Assembly (NCBI GenBank): GCA_965237505.1
Contig: CBDEFR010000004.1
Span: 124,001 to 188,000 of the forward strand
Reading direction: 5' to 3'
Length of the DNA: 64,000 nucleotides
From: NVTR01 sp965237505
GTDB taxonomy: Bacteria > Pseudomonadota > Alphaproteobacteria > Rhodobacterales > Rhodobacteraceae
Positions 27,961 through 35,412 of the stretch are shown here, piece after piece. A program made the translations under genes and the position numbers. The notes below the pieces were generated by a model, which saw nothing but the letters and a program-made list of their open reading frames with translations, did no database searches and was not told where the DNA came from. Numbering within the stretch: the first letter of the stretch is position 1; each line of letters opens with the position of its first letter.

Positions 27961-29082
27961 AGTCGGCCACGGCAATGTCGCAAATCGCGACGCGAGCATC
28001 GTTGGCCAGGAACGCCTCAGCCACCGTGCGCCCGATGCCTGCGGCACCGGCGGTGATGACAACGCGTGGCGTCATCCGCGCCAGCATGCGGTGGTGAGGC
28101 CAGTTTGGCGCGCACCGCATCGGGGCCAATCGACGCGGCGCCCATCGCCTCGATGACGTAATGGCTGCCTTGCGCGCGCCACCAGCGCTTGTGTCTGCCA
28201 GTTCGCCCTTGGAGCCACAGGTTGTCGTCCAGACCGACGCGCACGTTGAGGGGACCGCCCGCCGGCACCGCCGCCGCGACATAGGCCATTTCATTACGGC
28301 CGATGGAAAACGCCGACCAGGTCCAGCCCGGCGGCACGTTGACCATCGCTGGAGGTCATCAGGCGCGCCCCACGGCACACCCATGCAAAGCTGCACCAGT
28401 GCCGGGCTGTTTAGAACGACCGTCGGCCACCAGGGTTTTTGGCAAACCGCAAATGGCCTCAAAGGCGTGTCTCAGTAAGGCTTCGATTTCCGGTTTGACG
28501 CCGATGTCATCATGCCGGCCATTTCGGTCAACATTCCGGGGGTGTTGGCGCCGGCGAAATTCATCGCTGCCACAGTCCAACGTGCAAATCTCGGGGCAGC
28601 AGTCGGCGATATGGGCGACACGCTCAGCAGCCTTGCCATGTCGGTTCCGGCTGTCACGGCAGCTGCGTCAGGCGAGCCGAACGCAAGGTCGCCGCCCATT
28701 CCGGCCGTGAGGTTCAGCACCACGTCCACGTTGACGCGCGAAGCGGTCGGTGACTTCGCGGTACAGCTTCAGATCTCGCGACGGCACGCCGGTTTCGGGA
28801 TCACATGGCAATGGACGACAGCCGCCCCGGCGCGCGCCGCAGCAATGGCGCTTCGGCGATCTGTTCAGGCGAGCGCGGCTCATGCTCAGTAGCGGTCCTG
28901 CGAACTGCCGGAGCCGGTGACGGCACAGGTGATGAAAACATCGTGGTTCATGGCGATGGGGTGGGCCAGGCTTTCCTATGTGATTCGTCAACGCAAAGAC
29001 TATTGGTTTTGCGCGGCGTAATCATTTGTGGCAACAACCTCGCAGACAGCTGAATTCGATGATTTGCCGTGCGTTTTTCTGA
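27961..29082 (-). pseudogene. decayed tandem duplicate of SDR 5' end plus beta-keto acid cleavage gene
   Basis: This 1.12-kb stretch repeats 25386-26538 in the same orientation: the SDR N-terminus, the entire BKACE gene and its upstream region up to GCCGTGCGTTTTTCTGA at 29066-29082. Similarity is high between lesions, but dozens of small insertions, deletions and block replacements (1-18 nt) break every frame. Examples are a 10-nt loss near 27973, added bases near 28250, and a 13-nt insertion near 28468. No functional product is possible. It keeps the original upstream sequence that copy 1 lost to the IS insertion. Confidence 0.92.
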
Positions 29083-29094
29083 TTGACCAATCAA
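29083..29094. promoter_or_regulatory. BetI-operator-like palindrome
   Basis: TTGACCAATCAA (29083-29094; TTGATTGGTCAA on the other strand) lies between the decayed BKACE copy and the betI fragment. It resembles the TTGATTGG...TCAA operator I recall for BetI in other bacteria. It would have served divergent betI and BKACE-operon promoters. The similarity is from memory and short. Confidence 0.4.
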
Positions 29095-29140
29095 TAAAAA
29101 ATTCTGATGCTGGGTTGAGCATGAATACCAGGGGTGTCGC

Positions 29141-29279
29141 TTGCCAAAAGTCGGACAGCAACCTGTGCGCCGTGCAGCGCTTGTGTCTGCCACGATCGGT
29201 GAAGTCGGGCGGGCCGGGTCGCTGGAAGTGGCGGTTGGGCAGATCGCGCGTAGCGCCGGGATGTCGACAGCGCTTGCAC
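29141..29279 (+). pseudogene. betI: betI 5' fragment (TetR-type choline/betaine repressor) cut by IS4
   Basis: From TTG 29141 the frame reads PKVGQQPVRRAALVSATIGE, then AGSLEVAVGQIARSAG and MSTALA. This is the N-terminal helix-turn-helix of BetI, the choline-responsive repressor of glycine betaine synthesis genes. About 46 codons remain before IS4 copy B interrupts it at 29280. The remaining 150 or so codons are not on the other side of the element. Its neighbourhood to carnitine genes is logical, since both lead to glycine betaine. Confidence 0.75.
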
Positions 29280-30469
29280 CTTACCACCCTTCAATTTAGC
29301 GAATTAAGCTTGCCATCTGTCCACATGCTGTGATTCAAGGAGTCTCGTGTTATAGAATTGGAGATGTTGTATGGTTGTTTCATTGGGTTTTTCTGGGGTA
29401 AACGAAGCTATCAAGGCTGATTTTATAGAGCGGCTTCCAAAGTTTCATAAATCCCGCTGCGAAGGCCTTACACTGCTTTCGAGCATCGTTCTTGATGTGC
29501 GAAGTGCGAATTTGATGGAATTATCGGCGGCTTTACCGCGTCACATCGGCACAAAAGATCATCGGTACCAGTATGGTTCCCGTGTTTTGAGCAATTCCCA
29601 CATTGATTGCGCGGAAATCATGCAGGCCTATGCTGGAGATGTATTCACCCGTTTGGCCTCCAACGGAGAGACCATCGTTTTGATGATGGATCAAAGCCAT
29701 ATCAATGACGGACATGAAGTCTTGATGCTGTCAGTGCGCATGCGTGATCGCGCCTTGCCTGTGGCTTGGCGCGTGCGCAAGACAAAAGGCAATATTGGGT
29801 TTTCTCTCCAAAAAGAGTTACTGGACAGCATTCAGGATTGGATGCCTGAAGGGGCTGATGTCATGTTAACGGGTGATCGATTTTATGGCACAGAAAGGTT
29901 AATCCATTGGTGTCAGGACGCTGGTTGGGGATATCGTATTCGCCTGAAGGGCAACCTGACTTTGCAGTACCAAGGTGGCGAGCTGTCTTGCATTGAAATC
30001 AGGGAGCTGATGCCGCAAGGGCTTATAAACGCGGAACTTTATGGATCAGGTGTGTTTACGAATATCGGAGTATTGCACGACGATGGTCACCCTGAGCCCT
30101 GGATCATCGCTATGAATGCAAAGCCTTCACAATACACGGTTCTCGATTATGGAATGCGATGGGGTATTGAAGCTATGTTCTCGGACTTCAAGACCCGTGG
30201 ATTTGGCATCGCGCAAAGCCAAATCAAAAAGCCAGACCGACTGGAAAGGCTTATCCTTGTCATGGCAATAGCCATGTACTGGGCGGTTTCAACGGGCGCA
30301 GCAGATGAACAAATAGTCGCCGAAAGCGGCGAAAAAAGGGGATTCGCAAAACCCGAAGATCACTCTGCTCCCTCTTCAAACAGGGCCTGCGGTTCCTGCG
30401 CAGATGCTTCATAGGATATGAGAAAATCCCTAAATTATGGCAAGTTTTGATTTTTTGAAGGGTGGTAAG
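29280..30469 (+). mobile_element. IS4-family insertion sequence, copy B, at a rearrangement junction
   Basis: 1190 bp, same ends as copy A (CTTACCACCC...GGGTGGTAAG) in opposite orientation. The flanks do not form a target duplication (CGCTTGCAC on the left, CTGTCGAGA on the right). The left neighbour is a betI 5' fragment and the right neighbour a grxC without its start. This is the pattern left by recombination or adjacent deletion rather than a simple insertion. Confidence 0.93.
29371..30414 (+). CDS. IS4-family transposase (copy B)
   Basis: 347 aa, complete DDE transposase with MMDQSH, LTGDRFYGT and the YREK motif YGMRWGIEAMFSDFK. It differs from copy A by one residue seen (LTLQYQGGE). 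It is presumably active, and able to act on copy A and on the 125-bp derivative at 41795-41919. Confidence 0.93.
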   Translation: MVVSLGFSGVNEAIKADFIERLPKFHKSRCEGLTLLSSIVLDVRSANLMELSAALPRHIGTKDHRYQYGSRVLSNSHIDCAEIMQAYAGDVFTRLASNGETIVLMMDQSHINDGHEVLMLSVRMRDRALPVAWRVRKTKGNIGFSLQKELLDSIQDWMPEGADVMLTGDRFYGTERLIHWCQDAGWGYRIRLKGNLTLQYQGGELSCIEIRELMPQGLINAELYGSGVFTNIGVLHDDGHPEPWIIAMNAKPSQYTVLDYGMRWGIEAMFSDFKTRGFGIAQSQIKKPDRLERLILVMAIAMYWAVSTGAADEQIVAESGEKRGFAKPEDHSAPSSNRACGSCADAS

Positions 30470-30471
30470 CT

Positions 30472-30720
30472 GTCGAGATCTACACTTCACCGCTTTGCGG
30501 ATACTGTTACGCGGCCAAGCGCCTGCTGACCAACAAAGGCGTGCAGTTCACCGAATTCATCGTTACGCTCGATCACAGCAGACGTCAGGAAATTATGAAA
30601 CGTGCGAATGGAAGCCAAACGGTTCCGCAAATATTTGTCGGCGCCACCCATGTCGGCGGCTTCGAGGAACTTGTCGATCTGGACAGATCTGGCAAACTAG
30701 AAGTTTTGCTGGCGGCATAA
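30472..30720 (+). pseudogene. grxC: glutaredoxin 3, start codon removed by IS4
   Basis: The reading frame VEIYTSPLCGYCYAAKRLL...ANGSQTVPQIFVGATHVGG...LDRSGKLEVLL ends at TAA 30718-30720 and covers almost a full 85-residue glutaredoxin. The frame runs into a TAA inside the IS end (30466-30468) with no start codon between, so the first codons are missing. The active site reads CGYC where class I glutaredoxins usually have CPFC/CPYC. It lies directly upstream of the amidase gene, an order common in Rhodobacterales. Confidence 0.8.
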
Positions 30721-31557
30721 GTGCTACGCGCCGGTATGATCCAGCTCTGTGCTTCTGATGACCCAAATGCAAATCTACCCATCACGTTAGAGTTCATCCG
30801 CCAGGCGGCACTTGCCGGGGCGCAGCTGGTCCTGACCCCTGAGGTCACAAATTGTGTATCGCAAAACATGAAGCGCCAGTTATCGGTCTTGAACCGCGAA
30901 ACCGATGACAATTCCCTGACCGCCCTGCAGGCAGAGGCTGCGGAACTGGGCATCTGGCTGCTGATCGGCTCGCTTGCACTGAAAACCAACGACCCTGACA
31001 GCCGCTTTGCCAACCGGTCGTTTCTGATCTCGCCAAAGGGCCGGATCGTGGCGCGCTATGACAAGATACATATGTTCGACGTGCAGATGTCCGAGGACGA
31101 AATTTACAATGAGTCATCGGGCTACCGGCCCGGTGAACAGGCGGTTATGGCTCAAACAGAATTTGCCCGGATCGGCATGACCATCTGTTATGACATTCGG
31201 TTTCCCGAGCTCTACCGCGATCTGGCTAAGTCGGGCGCGCAGATATTTACAGTTCCATCAGCCTTTTCGCCCGTTACCGGCGCCGCGCACTGGCAGGTCT
31301 TGTTGCAGGCGCGGGCTATTGAAACCGGCTGTTTCGTGCTCGCTCCGGCGCAGTCCGGTCTGCACTCTGCGGTCGCCGGAAAACCCCGGCGGACCTGGGG
31401 ACACTCACTGGCAATTTCTCCCTGGGGCGAGGTTCTGGCCGATGGCGGCACAGAACCAGGCGTCATAATGGTTGATCTGGACCTGGCAGACGTGGATGCT
31501 GCACGGACGCGGATTCCATCGCTGACCCACGACAGACCATTTGAAGGCCCCCGATGA
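30721..31557 (+). CDS. carbon-nitrogen hydrolase, Nit1-type deaminated glutathione amidase
   Basis: 278 aa starting GTG 30721 directly after the grxC stop. Nitrilase-fold catalytic residues are the Glu in LVLTPEVTN, the Lys in ARYDKIHMFDV, and the Cys in TICYDIRFPELYR. The YDKIHxFDV and CYDIRFPELYR contexts are those of Nit1-like enzymes that repair deaminated glutathione, which fits the adjoining glutaredoxin gene. The stop overlaps the MarR start (ATGA). Since the native promoter upstream of grxC was displaced, expression may depend on the IS end. Confidence 0.87.
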   Translation: MLRAGMIQLCASDDPNANLPITLEFIRQAALAGAQLVLTPEVTNCVSQNMKRQLSVLNRETDDNSLTALQAEAAELGIWLLIGSLALKTNDPDSRFANRSFLISPKGRIVARYDKIHMFDVQMSEDEIYNESSGYRPGEQAVMAQTEFARIGMTICYDIRFPELYRDLAKSGAQIFTVPSAFSPVTGAAHWQVLLQARAIETGCFVLAPAQSGLHSAVAGKPRRTWGHSLAISPWGEVLADGGTEPGVIMVDLDLADVDAARTRIPSLTHDRPFEGPR

Positions 31558-31997
31558 ACGACCACAATGATCCCCTCGCCGTATCGCTTTTCAGCGAGAT
31601 CTTCATGGTTGATCAACTGGCCCGCGCGCGCCTGTCCAAAGCGCTGCCCAAGGGCATGGAGATCAGCCACTTTTCAGTTCTCAACCACCTTGCCCACGCC
31701 AACGAAGAACGCACGCCAGCGCAGCTGGCGCGCACCTTCAGCGTTACCCGCGGTGCGATGACCAACACATTGCACAAGCTTGAAATTGCCGGACATGTGC
31801 ACATCCGCCCTGACTGGGACGACGCAAGGCGCAAGTTTGTGGCGATCAGCCCGGCCGGGCGCAGCGCGCGTGACGTGGCACTTGCCGCGATCACGCCGGT
31901 GATTGGCGATGTGGTCGATGCGATCGGCGTGGAAAAGGCCCGTGCCGCGCTGCCGGTCTTGCGAGAGCTAAGGCTGCGCCTGTCAAGCGAATCCTAG
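31554..31997 (+). CDS. MarR-family transcriptional regulator
   Basis: 147 aa winged helix protein. A dimerisation helix precedes ISHFSVLNHLAHANEERTPAQLARTFSVTRGAMTNTLHKLEIAGHVHIRPDWDDARR, the MarR recognition helix and wing (the DxR wing motif is DDARRK). It is translationally coupled to the amidase gene and convergent with ubiG, whose stop it overlaps by 4 bp. Ligand and targets unknown. Confidence 0.88.
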   Translation: MNDHNDPLAVSLFSEIFMVDQLARARLSKALPKGMEISHFSVLNHLAHANEERTPAQLARTFSVTRGAMTNTLHKLEIAGHVHIRPDWDDARRKFVAISPAGRSARDVALAAITPVIGDVVDAIGVEKARAALPVLRELRLRLSSES

Positions 31998-32740
31998 CCC
32001 GCCTTCAGGCTCGTCGTGACATAGTTCACCGACAGATCGCGATCCGACAATGACCATGACCAAAGGATCGGATTGAAGACAAAGCCCTTGCGGTCCACAG
32101 CTTGCAGACCCGCGTTCCGGATCAGATCAAACAGCTCATCCGGGGTAATGAACCTGCGCCAATCATGGGTGCCTTTGGGCAGCCAGCGCATCACGTATTC
32201 CGCCCCGACAATCGCCATCATGAAACTTTTCGCATTGCGGTTTATCGTCGAACACACCATCAGCCCGCCGCCTTTCAGCAGCTCTTGGCAGGCCGTCAAA
32301 AACGCCTGCGGGTCGGCAACATGTTCGATGACTTCCATAACCAGAACCACATCGAACGCCTCGCCCGCCTCAACCAGGGCCTCGGCCGTGCTGTGACGAT
32401 AGTCGATCTGCAATCCGGCCTGGTCAGCGTGAATCTGTGCCACCGGGATATTCGCCGCCGCCGGATCGGCGCCCACAACGTCGGCCCCCAGCCGTGCCAT
32501 CGGTTCCGCCAGCAGCCCACCACCACAGCCAACATCCAGAATGCGCAAGTCCTTGAACGGCAACGCCACAGTCAGATCGCGGCCATACTCAGCAGAAATC
32601 TGCGCGACGATATAGTCCAGCCGGCAAGGATTAAGCATGTGCAACGGTTTGAACTTGCCGTTAGGGTCCCACCATTCGGCCGCCATCGCCTCGAACTTGG
32701 CAACTTCTTCCGGGTCAACAGAACGGCTGGCAGCTTGCAT
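31994..32740 (-). CDS. ubiG: ubiquinone biosynthesis O-methyltransferase
   Basis: 248 aa class I SAM methyltransferase. N-terminal EVAKFEAMAAEWWDPNGKFKPLHMLNP is the UbiG/COQ3 signature; SAM motif I is ILDVGCGGGLLAEPMARLGADVVGAD; post-motif VMEVIEHV. It methylates the hydroxyl groups of two ubiquinone intermediates. Convergent with the MarR gene and divergent from the iminopeptidase gene 72 bp away. Confidence 0.95.
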   Translation of the reverse strand: MQAASRSVDPEEVAKFEAMAAEWWDPNGKFKPLHMLNPCRLDYIVAQISAEYGRDLTVALPFKDLRILDVGCGGGLLAEPMARLGADVVGADPAAANIPVAQIHADQAGLQIDYRHSTAEALVEAGEAFDVVLVMEVIEHVADPQAFLTACQELLKGGGLMVCSTINRNAKSFMMAIVGAEYVMRWLPKGTHDWRRFITPDELFDLIRNAGLQAVDRKGFVFNPILWSWSLSDRDLSVNYVTTSLKAG

Positions 32741-32812
32741 TTCGGCCCTCGTGGCGGCATTTGCTAAGGTTCATCTTGGCGGTTCACCCTTATGCAGCCT
32801 ATATAGATCGTT

Positions 32813-33817
32813 ATGGACAAAACAGCAGGCCATAAAAGCGCAGCGCAGTTTTTATTTCCCTCGATCGAGCCATATGATGCGCGAAAGTTGGACGTGGGCG
32901 ACGGCCATACCATCTATGTCGAGCAATGCGGCAACCCAACCGGTCTTGCGGTTGTAGTGTTGCATGGCGGACCCGGTGGCGGCTGCAGCCCGGCGATGCG
33001 GCGATATTTTGATCCGAAACTGTACCGGATCATACTGTTTGACCAGCGCGGCTGTGGCCGGTCGCGACCCCATGCGAGCGTCGATGCAAATACCACGTGG
33101 CACTTGGTGTCGGACATTGAAAAGATTCGCGAAATATTGCGCATTGATGCTTGGGTTGTCTTCGGCGGCAGCTGGGGCGCAACATTGTCGCTGATCTATG
33201 CCCAGACCCATCCACAGCGTGTCATGCATCTGGTGCTGCGCGGTATATTTCTGATGACGCGGGCAGAACTGCGCTGGTTCTATGGTGGCGGCGCCGGCAG
33301 TTTCTGGCCTGAAAACTGGCAGCGCTTTGCAAAACTGGTGCCCGAAACCGAACGCGACGACCTGATCACCGCTTACCACAAACGCCTGTTTTCGGGCGAT
33401 GCGATGCAAGAGGCCCGCTTTGCCCGGGCTTGGGCCGCATGGGAAAATTCGCTGGCCTCATTGCGCGGCGACGGCCGTGGCGGCGAAGGCCCGTCACAAT
33501 ATGCCCGTGCCTTTGCGCGGCTGGAAAACCACTATTTCATGAATGCCGGATTTCTGGATGAAGATGACCAGATCCTGCGCGATGTCGGCCGGATTTCGCA
33601 TATCCCCGGCACCATCGTTCAGGGGCGGTATGACATGATATGCCCGCCCATATCGGCCAAGAAACTGCACAACGCCTGGCCCAAGTCCAAGTTGCATATC
33701 GTGCCGGGTGCGGGGCACGCCCTGTCAGAACCGGGCATCAGTGCCGAATTGGTGCAAACAACCAATGCAATTGCGCCCGGATTGGTCCGGAAAACCAGCA
33801 GCGCAGCCGCGAAATAA
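32813..33817 (+). CDS. pip: proline iminopeptidase
   Basis: 334 aa alpha/beta hydrolase (peptidase S33). HGGPGGGCSP oxyanion region (about residue 51), DQRGCGRSRPHA, nucleophile motif GGSWGATL, then the acid and His near GRYDMICPP and PGAGHALSEPG. It removes N-terminal proline from peptides. Start ATG 32813. Monocistronic by appearance. Confidence 0.93.
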   Translation: MDKTAGHKSAAQFLFPSIEPYDARKLDVGDGHTIYVEQCGNPTGLAVVVLHGGPGGGCSPAMRRYFDPKLYRIILFDQRGCGRSRPHASVDANTTWHLVSDIEKIREILRIDAWVVFGGSWGATLSLIYAQTHPQRVMHLVLRGIFLMTRAELRWFYGGGAGSFWPENWQRFAKLVPETERDDLITAYHKRLFSGDAMQEARFARAWAAWENSLASLRGDGRGGEGPSQYARAFARLENHYFMNAGFLDEDDQILRDVGRISHIPGTIVQGRYDMICPPISAKKLHNAWPKSKLHIVPGAGHALSEPGISAELVQTTNAIAPGLVRKTSSAAAK

Positions 33818-33906
33818 TCCAATATTAATCACGCCGGTTTCGGTAAGATTGACTGGCCGAATGATGCGGGTCAAACTGAAAAATAGGTGCGAATTTGGAG
33901 CATTTA

Positions 33907-34530
33907 ATGTCCGACAGTGACAATCCGACAATCGCAGAACGTGAAAATGGCCCGCTGGTGGCCAAGAATATCAGCAGCCTTAGGGGCGAAGACGGCAGCG
34001 ATCTTGAAACCAAGCCGGTCATGGCTCTGTGCCGCTGTGGTCACAGCAAGAACAAGCCGTTTTGCGACGGCTCTCACAAAACCGTCGAATTTCAATCGCG
34101 CAGCGGTGAACCTGCCGGGCGGGATCGGCTGATCACCTATGAAGGGGCAGACGTCACTGTCACTTTCAACCCGCGCCTGTGCTCGCACGCAGCAGAATGC
34201 GCACGCCTGGCGGGCCATATATTTGACGTAACCCAAAGGCCCTGGATCATACCTGACAACGGCACGGTGGCCGAGATCGAGACCGTGATCACCGCCTGCC
34301 CGTCCGGCGCCTTGGCGCTGGCCGGGCCGGAGCATCGCATCTCCGATCGGGCCGAAATTCAGTTGCAAAAGGACGGGCCATATTGGGTCACCGGGCCGCG
34401 GCTGGATGCGCAAAGCGCGGGCGAGGGCGCATCGCTGGAAAAATATGTGCTGTGCCGGTGCGGGCTGTCGGGCAACAAACCGTATTGCGACGGGTCGCAC
34501 AAGGATGCGGGGTGGAAGAGTGGCGGGTAA
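33907..34530 (+). CDS. CDGSH iron-sulfur domain protein with Fer4_19-like middle domain
   Basis: 207 aa from ATG 33907 (TTG 33895 would add four residues). Two CDGSH zinc-finger-like [2Fe-2S] motifs: CRCGHSKNKPFCDGSHK near residue 43 and CRCGLSGNKPYCDGSH near 186. Between them, LCSHAAECARLAGHIFDV...ITACPSGAL is a divergent ferredoxin-like (Fer4_19) segment. Proteins of this type carry redox-active clusters, but the partner is not evident here. Genes on either side seem unrelated. Confidence 0.85.
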   Translation: MSDSDNPTIAERENGPLVAKNISSLRGEDGSDLETKPVMALCRCGHSKNKPFCDGSHKTVEFQSRSGEPAGRDRLITYEGADVTVTFNPRLCSHAAECARLAGHIFDVTQRPWIIPDNGTVAEIETVITACPSGALALAGPEHRISDRAEIQLQKDGPYWVTGPRLDAQSAGEGASLEKYVLCRCGLSGNKPYCDGSHKDAGWKSGG

Positions 34531-34739
34531 ATTTTCGGCCCAGAGTGGCCTTTTCAATGAATAAGGGCATTCCCAACAGAGACCGGCTTGTGGCGAATGC
34601 GGACGCCACTCGCAATCTCGATATGGATTACAATTCGTATAGCTAAATCCACCCCTTGCAGACTCACTCAACTCCAATTATATCCCCTTCAACAGCGGCG
34701 CGTCGGCTTCCACCCCCGAAGGCTCCACCGGAAATACAA

Positions 34740-34762
34740 ACGGGCCGCGCGCCCGTTTTTTT
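34740..34762 (+). terminator. intrinsic terminator before rimP
   Basis: ACGGGC-CGCGC-GCCCGT (34740-34756) followed by a run of Ts to 34762 is a textbook intrinsic terminator on the plus strand. It lies 210 bp after the CDGSH gene. The intervening 34531-34739 holds only a doubtful 29-codon ORF (34557) and no recognised RNA. Confidence 0.8.
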
Positions 34763-34776
34763 GTGCCTGAAACGTC

Positions 34777-34827
34777 TGTACAAAGTTTAAAACAAGGCAC
34801 CTGAAAAGTGTACAAAGTTTAAAGAAC
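34777..34827 (+). promoter_or_regulatory. direct repeat TGTACAAAGTTTAAA before rimP
   Basis: The 15-mer TGTACAAAGTTTAAA occurs at 34777-34791 and again at 34809-34823, a 32-bp period (three helical turns). The second copy continues as AGTTTAAAGAAC (34816-34827), 8 bp before the rimP ATG, the same 12-mer found before soeB. Spacing suits a dimeric DNA-binding protein controlling the rimP-nusA-infB operon, or a duplicated leader; neither is proven. Confidence 0.4.
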
Positions 34828-34835
34828 TGACCTAA

Positions 34836-35411
34836 ATGAGCGACCTGATAGCCAATGCAGCAATTGACCGTCGCCTGGCCGACATTGTCCGGCCGGTGAT
34901 CGAGGGCATGGGGTTTGAGCTGGTGCGCGTGCGCCTGATGGGCAGCAAATACAGCACCGTTCAGATCATGGCCGAACGTCCCGACGGCGGTATCGAAGTT
35001 GATGATTGTGCGGAAATATCTATTGCGATCAGTGCCTTACTCGATGTTGAAGGCGTGATCGACGAAAACTATACGCTGGAAGTTTCAAGCCCGGGCATCG
35101 ACCGCCCGCTAACCCGGCTGAAAGATTTCGCCACCTGGCAAGGCTATGAAGCCAAGATCGAGACGGTCGAACTGATCGACGGACGGCGCCGGTTCAAGGG
35201 CCGGTTGGCCGGTGTCGAAGGTGATGAAGTGCTTGTAAATATTGAAGAAAATACGATCGGTTTGAAATTCGAGTGGCTGTCTGAAGCCAAACTTGTGCTG
35301 ACCGACGACCTGATCAGCGAGTTGCTGCGCCAGCGCAAATCGGCGGGCATTTTGGACGAAGAAAAATTTGACGAAATAGCAACCGAAACGGTTTCGCAAG
35401 AGGACGAATAG
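34836..35411 (+). CDS. rimP: ribosome maturation factor RimP
   Basis: 191 aa. The N-terminal alpha/beta domain (VIEGMGFELVRVRLMG...IEVDDCAEIS) contains YTLEVSSPGIDRPL, the RimP signature, and is followed by a C-terminal Sm-like barrel (about 95-170). It assists 30S subunit maturation. First gene of the conserved rimP-nusA-ylxR-infB operon; 1 bp separates its stop from nusA. Confidence 0.95.
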   Translation: MSDLIANAAIDRRLADIVRPVIEGMGFELVRVRLMGSKYSTVQIMAERPDGGIEVDDCAEISIAISALLDVEGVIDENYTLEVSSPGIDRPLTRLKDFATWQGYEAKIETVELIDGRRRFKGRLAGVEGDEVLVNIEENTIGLKFEWLSEAKLVLTDDLISELLRQRKSAGILDEEKFDEIATETVSQEDE

Positions 35412-35412
35412 C

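Noticed and set aside
26987..28156. Long antisense ORFs across the IS1202-type elements (also 53961-54977)
   Set aside because: Same shadow effect; they appear in every copy simply because the element is repeated.
17878..30469. IS4 copies A and B as ends of a composite transposon carrying the carnitine operon
   Set aside because: The outer flanks (GGATTGGGC and CTGTCGAGA) do not match, and copy A has its own complete duplication, so the segment did not arrive as a unit.
34557..34646. 29-codon ORF or possible tmRNA tag region before rimP
   Set aside because: No tRNA-like domain or accepted tag sequence could be built around it, and the ORF has no family resemblance.
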